Below, piece by piece: positions 58,358-64,000 of a stretch of DNA of 64,000 nucleotides. Origin of the DNA: Sphingomonas aurantiaca (GTDB lineage Bacteria > Pseudomonadota > Alphaproteobacteria > Sphingomonadales > Sphingomonadaceae); assembly GCF_003050705.1 (NCBI RefSeq), contig NZ_QAOG01000001.1, forward strand, positions 1,037,105 through 1,101,104, read 5' to 3'. Each line of letters begins with the position of its first letter. Position 1 is the first letter of the stretch. The notes below the pieces were generated by a model. The model worked only from the letters and a program-made list of their open reading frames with translations, searched no databases and had not been told where the DNA came from. The translations under genes were made by a program, and so were the position numbers.

Positions 58358-59088
58358 GCCGCGAGGGCCGCGAGCATGCGCTTGGTCGCCGGATGCGCGG
58401 CGTTGGCGAAGATGTCGGTGACGGTGCCGGTCTCGACGACCTGGCCGCGTTCCAGCACCGCGACGCGGTCGCAGACGTAACGGACGACGTCCATTTCGTG
58501 CGTGATCAGCACGATCGTCAGCCCGAGGTCGCGGTTGAGATCGCGGAGCAGCGTGAGCACCGAGCGCGTGGTTTCGGGGTCGAGCGCGCTCGTCGCCTCG
58601 TCGCACAGCAGGATGTCGGGATCGGTGGCGAGCGCACGGGCGATCCCGACGCGCTGCTTCTGGCCGCCGGACAATTGGGCGGGGTATTTGGCGGCATGAT
58701 CGGACAGGCCGACCCGGTCGAGCAAGGCCGCGACCTTGCTCTCGCGCGCCGCTTTGGCGACGCCAGCGAGCACCAGCGGGAAGGCGACGTTCGCCGCGAC
58801 CGTGCGCGAGGAGAGCAGTCCGAAGTTCTGGAAGATCATGCCGATCCGCCGCCGAAGCGCGCGGAGGTCCGCCGCCGACAGGCCTGCGACGTCGATGCCA
58901 TCGACCTCGACGCGCCCCGATGTCGGCCGTTCGAGCGCGTTGATCAGCCGGATCAGCGTCGACTTGCCCGCGCCGGACTGACCGATCACCCCGAACACGC
59001 CGCACGCAGGGATCTCCAGCGACACGCCGTCGAGCGCCGCCGCATCGCTTGCCGGGTAGGTTTTGATGACGTCGGTGAGGCGGATCAT
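58354..59088 (-). CDS. metN: MetN-like ABC transporter ATP-binding protein without a NIL domain
   Basis: The 244-residue ATPase shows Walker [10 protein letters not shown] (36-44), signature [15 protein letters not shown], Walker [14 protein letters not shown] and the H-loop ITHEMD. Typical MetN proteins are about 340 residues and end in a C-terminal NIL/ACT domain that binds methionine and inhibits transport. Here only the ATPase core is present. It overlaps metI and the LLM gene by four bases each. Confidence 0.94.
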   Translation of the reverse strand: MIRLTDVIKTYPASDAAALDGVSLEIPACGVFGVIGQSGAGKSTLIRLINALERPTSGRVEVDGIDVAGLSAADLRALRRRIGMIFQNFGLLSSRTVAANVAFPLVLAGVAKAARESKVAALLDRVGLSDHAAKYPAQLSGGQKQRVGIARALATDPDILLCDEATSALDPETTRSVLTLLRDLNRDLGLTIVLITHEMDVVRYVCDRVAVLERGQVVETGTVTDIFANAAHPATKRMLAALAA

Positions 59089-60116
59089 GCGGACCCCATG
59101 ACCTGCACCGCGAACCGCTCCATTTCCTCGGCCTGCGGGCTCATCTGGAGCAGCAGCAGGTCGAGACCCGCGGCCTCATACTCCGCCACGCGTTCCTTCA
59201 ACTGTTCGGGCGTTCCGACCAGATTGGGGCGCAGGCCGCGGTTGGAGACCGAATATTCCTGGATCTTCAGTTCGCGTTCGAGCTGCGTGCCCGACAGCCA
59301 CTGGTCGAAATTCGCATAGCCCGCGGGCAGTTCGGTGACGCTGGTGATGCGCTCGAGCTCGCGCTTCGCCTCCGCCTCGCTGTCGCGGACGATCGCATAG
59401 GCGGCCATGCCGTATTGCATCGGTGCGCCGCCCCCCCTTTTTTCATTGGCGGCTGCACGTCGCGCCGCCATGTCGGCGATCTTCGGCGCGATCGCGTCGG
59501 CCGGGTCGCCGTGCATGACATAGGCGTCGCACTGCGCGGCGATCATGGCCTTGGCCTTCTCGCTCTCGCCGCCGGCATAGACGGTAGGGCGCTTGACGGG
59601 CTTGGGCGAACAGATCGCCTGCTCGGTGGTGTAGAACTGCCCGGCGAAGTCGAACCGCTCCTGCGTCCACAGCCCGTCGACCACGGTCAGCCATTCGGCG
59701 GTGCGCGCATAGCGATCGTCATGCTGGTCGAACTGGAGGCCGTATTGCTTGGCCTCGTCCGCCCACCAGGACGACACGACGTTGAGCGCGAGCCGGCCGC
59801 CTGAGATCCGGTCGATATTGGCCGCCGCCTTGGCGAACAGCGCGGGGTGGTGGAAGTTCGGGCGAACCGCGACCATCAACTCGATGCTGTCGGTCACCGC
59901 CGCCAGCGCCGCCGCGGTCGACCATGCATCGAGCGCAGGCTGTTCGACGCCCTTGATGTCGTTCAGGTTCAGCTCGGCGATCAGCGTCAGGTCATAGCCC
60001 CAGCGCTCCGCATTCTGCGTCAGCGCCTTGGTATAGGCCCAGCTCGCCTCCATCCCCTCGTCAGGGACGTTGCGCAGCCAGCCGCCAAAAACCGGAGTCC
60101 AGTATCCATAGCGCAT
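59085..60116 (-). CDS. LLM-class flavin-dependent monooxygenase (SsuD/SfnG-like)
   Basis: The 343-residue luciferase-like TIM-barrel protein uses reduced FMN from a separate reductase. Family features are [58 protein letters not shown] and [14 protein letters not shown]. The closest functional classes are alkanesulfonate and dimethylsulfone monooxygenases. Position in the met operon suggests cleavage of a C-S bond in an imported organosulfur compound. It starts at the ATG giving [14 protein letters not shown]. Confidence 0.92.
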   Translation of the reverse strand: MRYGYWTPVFGGWLRNVPDEGMEASWAYTKALTQNAERWGYDLTLIAELNLNDIKGVEQPALDAWSTAAALAAVTDSIELMVAVRPNFHHPALFAKAAANIDRISGGRLALNVVSSWWADEAKQYGLQFDQHDDRYARTAEWLTVVDGLWTQERFDFAGQFYTTEQAICSPKPVKRPTVYAGGESEKAKAMIAAQCDAYVMHGDPADAIAPKIADMAARRAAANEKRGGGAPMQYGMAAYAIVRDSEAEAKRELERITSVTELPAGYANFDQWLSGTQLERELKIQEYSVSNRGLRPNLVGTPEQLKERVAEYEAAGLDLLLLQMSPQAEEMERFAVQVMGSA

Positions 60117-61021
60117 CAGCGAGCCTTCCCGATTCTGTAGATCAGGTAATCGACGAGCCGGTCGTGGGGATCCCAGCCGAGTGTTTCCAACGGCTTGGCG
60201 ACGAAGTTCGACAGCGCGTTGATGTCGTAGAAGCGCGCGACGCCATCGCGGTCGTCGATCATCACCTCGACCCCGCCGACATCGAGATCGACCGCGCGGG
60301 CGATCGCCTCGGCTGCATCCTTCAGCGTCTGCGACGGCTCGACGGCCGCCATCTTGATCCCCGAGCCGGGGACGACGCACGCATCGGCGGGGCAGAGATC
60401 GAACGCGCCGCCACCCGCGACCTCGATTCCGTAGAGGAACTTGCGGTCGAGCGTCTCGATCCGGGTGATCGCGCCACCTCGGACGGGGACATATTCCTGC
60501 ACTAGCAACACGCCGTCGACGCTGCTTGGCAGGCCGCTGTCGGCGACCGCGGTGCGCAGTTCGTCGAGACTGTCGAAGCGGATGATGCCCGCACCCGATC
60601 CGCCGATATTGGCCTTCACGACCAGCGGGAAGCGGAGCGTCTGCGCGGCGGCCACGACGTCGGCGGCGCGGTGGACGACGCGCGTCTCGGGGATCGCGAG
60701 GCCGAGCGACGCGATGAGCGACAGTTGCCGCGCCTTCGACGCGTCGATCGCGAGAACGTCGGCACCGTTGATCACGCGCGCGCCGGTGCGGCGCCAGTGA
60801 TCGAGCATCGCCATCGTATCGAAGATCGGATGCTCGTCGTTGCGCAGGAAGCTCGACATCGCGATCCGGTTGAACACGACGCGGCCGGGGGCGGTCTGGT
60901 CCGCGGGGTTCCAGAAGCCGTCGGGCGTGGCGCGCGAAAAGTCGACGCCGCGGCGATCGAGCGCGGCGAACAGCGGTTCGAACCAGAGCGGGTGCTCGTA
61001 GAGAATGGCGAGATCGGTCAT
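60116..61021 (-). CDS. ATP-grasp enzyme (RimK-like ligase)
   Basis: The 301-residue protein has an ATP-grasp domain: FPLVVKANIGGSGAGIIRF (nucleotide-binding Lys and Gly-rich loop), VLLVQEYVPVRGG, and metal ligands in GGVEVMIDDRDGVARFYDINALSNF. ATP-grasp enzymes of this shape ligate a carboxylate to an amine or thiol. It is first in the operon, overlapping the LLM gene by one base (TGATG). The substrate is unknown. The ATG at 61021 (MTDLAILYEHPLW) is preferred to longer in-frame starts. Confidence 0.85.
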   Translation of the reverse strand: MTDLAILYEHPLWFEPLFAALDRRGVDFSRATPDGFWNPADQTAPGRVVFNRIAMSSFLRNDEHPIFDTMAMLDHWRRTGARVINGADVLAIDASKARQLSLIASLGLAIPETRVVHRAADVVAAAQTLRFPLVVKANIGGSGAGIIRFDSLDELRTAVADSGLPSSVDGVLLVQEYVPVRGGAITRIETLDRKFLYGIEVAGGGAFDLCPADACVVPGSGIKMAAVEPSQTLKDAAEAIARAVDLDVGGVEVMIDDRDGVARFYDINALSNFVAKPLETLGWDPHDRLVDYLIYRIGKAR

Positions 61022-61134
61022 CGTCCGACGGATACGCATTGCGCGCGGGTGTGCAAACCCAAGCAATAGTTTGGGGTGCGCAATTTCGCATCGTTCTTGG
61101 CTGACAGCGCGGGCGCAGCGCGGTAGCCTTGGCG

Positions 61135-61776
61135 ATGACCTCCACACTGATCGGCGCGTCGCTCGCGCTTCTCTTCGCCGTTTCCGCCTCGGCGCAAACC
61201 CCGGTTCCCGTGGCGCCGAGCGTGCCGGCTGCTGCCGATGCGGTGCCGGCGGAGACCGTCTCGATCGTGATGACGACGAGCGAGGGGCCGATCACGCTGG
61301 CGCTGGAGAAGGCGCGCGCGCCGCTGACGACCGCGAATTTCCTGCGCTATGTCGATCAGAAGCGGCTCGATGGCGTGACCTTCTACCGGGCGATGAACCT
61401 GGGGCAGGGGACCGGGCTGATCCAGGGCGGGCCGCAGAACGATCCGAAGCGCATCCTGAAGCCGGTGGCGCACGAGCCGACCAGCAAGACGGGGCTGTCG
61501 CATGTCGATGGGACGATCTCGCTCGCGCGGCTGGCACCGGGGACGGCGACGGCGGACTTCTTCATCACCATCGGGCCGGTACTGTCGCTGGACGCGGCGC
61601 CTGCGGGGAGCGGCGACACGGCTGGCTATGCGGCGTTCGGGCATGTCGTCGCCGGGATGGACGTGGTGAAACGCATCCTCGGTGCGCCGACGTCGGCGAC
61701 GGCGGGCGTGGGGGTGATGAAGGGGCAGATGATTGCTGCGCCGGTGAAGATCCTCACCGTGCGGCGCGCCCAATAG
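61135..61776 (+). CDS. secreted cyclophilin-type peptidylprolyl isomerase
   Basis: The 213-residue protein has a Sec signal peptide (about 1-22) followed by a cyclophilin domain: TTANFLRYVDQKRLDGVTFYRAM, GPQNDPKRILKPVAHEP, GTISLARLAPGTATADFFIT and YAAFGHVVAGMDVVKRIL. It should accelerate proline isomerisation in periplasmic proteins. The ATG at 61135 is used; TTG at 61129 is less likely. Confidence 0.93.
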   Translation: MTSTLIGASLALLFAVSASAQTPVPVAPSVPAAADAVPAETVSIVMTTSEGPITLALEKARAPLTTANFLRYVDQKRLDGVTFYRAMNLGQGTGLIQGGPQNDPKRILKPVAHEPTSKTGLSHVDGTISLARLAPGTATADFFITIGPVLSLDAAPAGSGDTAGYAAFGHVVAGMDVVKRILGAPTSATAGVGVMKGQMIAAPVKILTVRRAQ

Positions 61777-61800
61777 GCTCGCGTACGGCGCCGACCACTT

Positions 61801-61908
61801 TACCACCCCGGCGGAGGCCGGGGCCCAGGAGGAAAGGTCGTAGTAACGGCGGACTGCGCTTCGTTACCGCCGTCCCCCAACTGGGCCCCGGCCTTCGCCG
61901 GGGTGGTG
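61801..61908. repeat. palindromic repeat element, CACCCCGGCGGAGGCC family
   Basis: The left arm ACCACCCCGGCGGAGGCCGG and right arm CCGGCCTTCGCCGGGGTGGT are near-perfect inverted copies, with inner GTAACG/CGTTAC arms. It lies between the convergent cyclophilin and nucleotidyltransferase genes. Confidence 0.85.
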
Positions 61909-61953
61909 TCGGGAACTGTGATCGGCTGACGCGCTAGGCTCTGACGCCCGGGC

Positions 61954-62685
61954 TCAGGCGGCGACGGCGTCGGCCCTGGTCGCCATCCACGCTTCGGCTT
62001 TCGCCAGCGCGGGGGCGTCGTCGACGTCGATCCAGTCGATATCGCTGCACTCCACGATCCGGGCGAGGCCCTGCGCCGCGAGCAGGCGGACGCCTTCGGT
62101 CAGCGAGGGGCTGGCGAGCGTGGCCAGCGCGTCGGACAGCGCAGGGCCGATCGCGAAGACGCCGGTGTCGTAGCAGTCGTGCGGCTCCAGGCCCTTGCCG
62201 ATCGCGACGATGCGGTCGCCGTCGGTCGCGACGCAGGTCACGTCCTCGGGATCGACCCAGTCATGCCCGAGCCGCCGGTCGATGCCGAGCCGCAGGCCAC
62301 CACCGGCCCCCGCGGCTGCCATGCGGGCATAGAGCGCTGGGCTGACGAGATGGTCGCACATTGCCAGCACCGCTTCGCTGCCGGCCAGCGCCTCACGCGC
62401 GGCCAGGACCGACACGCCATTCGGTTCGCGGTGATCGGCGAGGACCGTCTCGACCGCCAGGGGCCAGCGCCGGCTGGCGAGATAGGCTTCGATCGCCTCG
62501 CGGCCATAGCTGACCGTCACGATCGCGCGCGCGAAACCGGCCTCGGCCAGCCCCTCTAGCGCGTGCGCGATCAGCGGCCGCCCCGCCACCGCGCAGAGCG
62601 GCTTGTACGGGGCGGAGGTGCGAAGGCGGCTGCCTTCCCCGGCGGCGAGGAGGATCGCCGTTTGAATCCGGGGCGTGTCGATCAT
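61954..62685 (-). CDS. NTP-transferase-domain protein, candidate inositol-phosphate cytidylyltransferase
   Basis: The 243-residue nucleotidyltransferase has the signature AILLAAGEGSRLRTSAPYKPLCAVAGRPL (GxGxR...PK) and metal-binding LAMCDHL. Its overall layout resembles the N-terminal cytidylyltransferase domain of archaeal/bacterial IPCT-DIPPS enzymes and phosphocholine cytidylyltransferases. It follows ino1 by one base on the same strand, so CTP + inositol-1-phosphate is a reasonable substrate pair. This is inferred from context, not shown. Confidence 0.8.
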   Translation of the reverse strand: MIDTPRIQTAILLAAGEGSRLRTSAPYKPLCAVAGRPLIAHALEGLAEAGFARAIVTVSYGREAIEAYLASRRWPLAVETVLADHREPNGVSVLAAREALAGSEAVLAMCDHLVSPALYARMAAAGAGGGLRLGIDRRLGHDWVDPEDVTCVATDGDRIVAIGKGLEPHDCYDTGVFAIGPALSDALATLASPSLTEGVRLLAAQGLARIVECSDIDWIDVDDAPALAKAEAWMATRADAVAA

Positions 62686-62686
62686 G

Positions 62687-63778
62687 TCAGGCGGCCTTGA
62701 TGAACCGCTCGACTTCGATCTGCGCGAGATCGTCGGTCATCTGCGTGCGCGGGTGCTTGCAGAAATAGGCCGAGGCGGGATCGATGACGCCGGCGATGCC
62801 GCGATCCTTGGCGATCTTGGCGCAGCGGATCATGTCGATCGCGACGCCCGCCGAGTTGGGGCTGTCCTCGACCGAGAGACGCAGCTCGATGTTCATCGGC
62901 ACGCCGCCGAACAGCTGGCCTTCCATGCGCAGGAAGCAGACCTTGTTGTCGTTCTGCCAAGGCACATAGTCCGACGGACCGATATGGACGTTGTCGTCGT
63001 CCATCCGCTCGGCCGCGACCGACTGGACGGCCTCGGTCTTCGAGATCTTCTTCGACTCGAGACGGCGATGGTTCGACATGTTGAGGAAGTCGGTGTTGCC
63101 GCCGGTGTTGAGCTGGTAGGTGCGATCCAGCTTCACGCCGCGCTTGGCGAACAGGTCGGTCAGCACGCGGTGGACGATCGTCGCGCCGAGCTGTGCCTTG
63201 ATGTCGTCGCCGATGATCGCGACGCCGGCGTCTTCGAACTTCTTGGCCCAGACGGGGTTCGAGGCGATGAAGACGGGGATGTTGTTGACGAACGCAACGC
63301 CCGCCTCGATCGCGCAGTCGGCGTAGAATTCGGTGGCTTCCTGCGACCCGACCGGCAGGTAGTTCATGAGCACGTCGGCGCCCGATGCCTTCAGCTCGGC
63401 GATGACGTCTTCACGGCTCGGCTCGGCGGCGTCGGCGACCAGGAACGTGCGGTCGTCCTTGAAGTCGGCCATGTGGTCGGCGACGCCGTCCAGCTTCTTG
63501 CCCATCTTCACGATAGTGCCCGTCGGGCCGACATTGGGTGCGAACACCGCGGTGCAGTTCGGCTTGGCGAAGATCGCCTCCGACACGTCCTTGCCGACCT
63601 TGCGACGATCGACGTCCCAGGCCGCGACGACCTTGATGTCGCTCGGCTTGTAGCCGCCCATGTCGAAGTGCATCAGGCCGACCTGGTCGTTAGCCCCCTC
63701 GCGATAATGCTCGAGACCCTGCACGAGCGAGCTGGCGCAGTTGCCGATGCCGACCACGGCAATCCGAATGCTATTCAT
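62687..63778 (-). CDS. ino1: inositol-3-phosphate synthase
   Basis: The 363-residue NAD-dependent enzyme cyclises glucose-6-phosphate to myo-inositol-phosphate. It has the short bacterial form: IRIAVVGIGNCASSLVQGLE at the start, NYLPVGSQEATEFYADCAI, GDDIKAQLGATIVHRVL, QLNTGGNTDFLNM, and IGPSDYVPWQNDNKVCF. It lies between a membrane protein (upstream) and the nucleotidyltransferase (downstream). Confidence 0.97.
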   Translation of the reverse strand: MNSIRIAVVGIGNCASSLVQGLEHYREGANDQVGLMHFDMGGYKPSDIKVVAAWDVDRRKVGKDVSEAIFAKPNCTAVFAPNVGPTGTIVKMGKKLDGVADHMADFKDDRTFLVADAAEPSREDVIAELKASGADVLMNYLPVGSQEATEFYADCAIEAGVAFVNNIPVFIASNPVWAKKFEDAGVAIIGDDIKAQLGATIVHRVLTDLFAKRGVKLDRTYQLNTGGNTDFLNMSNHRRLESKKISKTEAVQSVAAERMDDDNVHIGPSDYVPWQNDNKVCFLRMEGQLFGGVPMNIELRLSVEDSPNSAGVAIDMIRCAKIAKDRGIAGVIDPASAYFCKHPRTQMTDDLAQIEVERFIKAA

Positions 63779-63793
63779 TACTGACCCTGTTCC

Positions 63794-64000
63794 TTACGAA
63801 AGATGCATGCGCGACGCGGTCTTTGGTCGCGGCGGCGTAGTAGTACGAACGAAGGCCCGCTCGACACGACGGTGCCAGACGAGCCCGACGATGGCGACGA
63901 GCGTCAGAGGGACGATCTCGAACCACCAGAAGATGCGTGGGTTGCCCGCGAAGCAGGCGACGAAGATCGCCCATACCCGGACGTTCGCGGTAAGCAAGGC
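63794..64000 (-). CDS. membrane protein, C-terminal part; candidate CDP-alcohol phosphatidyltransferase
   Basis: The frame is open to the right window edge. The visible 68 residues contain two hydrophobic segments (LLTANVRVWAIFVACFAGNP and WWFEIVPLTLVAIVGLVW) and a basic C-terminus. It is 15 bases upstream of ino1 on the same strand. A CDP-alcohol phosphatidyltransferase is what the ino1/nucleotidyltransferase context would predict, but its signature lies outside the window. Confidence 0.5.
   Translation of the reverse strand, partial: ALLTANVRVWAIFVACFAGNPRIFWWFEIVPLTLVAIVGLVWHRRVERAFVRTTTPPRPKTASRMHLS

Noticed and set aside
57695..59005. A single long frame through metI that would extend into metN
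   Set aside because: The upstream part is metN read out of frame. The metI motifs begin at the ATG 58357, which overlaps metN by four bases in the standard way.
59085..61295. A 736-codon frame including the LLM monooxygenase with a long N-terminal extension
   Set aside because: The extension is antisense or out-of-frame to the ATP-grasp and cyclophilin genes. The real LLM protein starts at [12 protein letters not shown] (60116).

Overview
This 64 kb window is GC-rich, densely packed alphaproteobacterial chromosome. It most resembles Sphingomonas or a close relative. The reasons are a petABC bc1 operon, a glycine-riboswitch-controlled gcvT-gcvH-gcvPA-gcvPB operon with a split P-protein, a pyruvate phosphate dikinase next to glyQS, an ohr/ohrR pair, an Ino1 gene, and many GC-rich palindromic intergenic repeats. 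Almost everything is housekeeping. I see no rRNA, IS transposase, prophage or CRISPR array. The only tRNA found is tRNA-Ala(CGC).

Layout. 0-6.5 kb: end of queE, a secreted protein, a Met/Asn-rich lipoprotein, lipB, two membrane proteins, a GNAT enzyme, hemF and trmL. 6.7-10.2 kb: petABC, then apt. 10.7-19.5 kb: a Gly/Tyr-rich lipoprotein, a MaoC hydratase, an ectonucleotide-pyrophosphatase-like enzyme, ychF, a zinc alcohol dehydrogenase, a 2OG-Fe(II) oxygenase, pth, rplY and a TraB/GumN protein. 19.5-25.7 kb: glyQ, glyS and ppdK. 25.9-33.4 kb: a Tad (Flp pilus) cluster on the minus strand, read as cpaA-cpaB-cpaC-cpaD-cpaE-tadB-tadC, without the cpaF/tadA ATPase or a pilin gene. 33.5-38.8 kb: a lysophospholipase, an FAD oxidoreductase, the rnhA-thrB-ispH cluster and a lipoprotein. 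39.0-44.0 kb: tandem glycine riboswitch and the complete glycine cleavage operon apart from the shared L-protein. 44.1-49.7 kb: a membrane protein, an EamA exporter, a solitary Cas5d-like gene, proS, a PA0069-type radical SAM protein and a small ORF. 49.7-56.9 kb: a carboxylesterase, a small helical protein, ohr/ohrR, tRNA-Ala, a DUF2171 protein, an MDR reductase and corA. 56.9-61.8 kb: an operon of ATP-grasp enzyme, LLM flavin monooxygenase and a MetNIQ-type ABC importer, then a secreted cyclophilin. 62.0-64.0 kb: a sugar-nucleotidyltransferase-like gene, Ino1 and the tail of a membrane protein, suggesting inositol-phosphate lipid or osmolyte synthesis.

Most notable signals. (1) A lone gene at 45931-46515 carries the conserved signature of the type I-C CRISPR protein Cas5d, but no other cas gene or array lies within tens of kilobases on either side. 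Its proposed nuclease residues are partly replaced, so it may be an exapted RNA-binding protein or a relic. (2) Two palindromic repeats of the same families found between genes sit in frame inside glyS, lengthening an essential enzyme by about 80 residues. (3) At least twenty palindromic elements of several families punctuate the window, one of them inside the gcv operon and supplying the gcvPA ribosome-binding site. (4) The Tad cluster lacks its motor ATPase and pilin. (5) The ATP-grasp/LLM/MetNIQ operon and the Ino1 cluster suggest specific, testable pathways.
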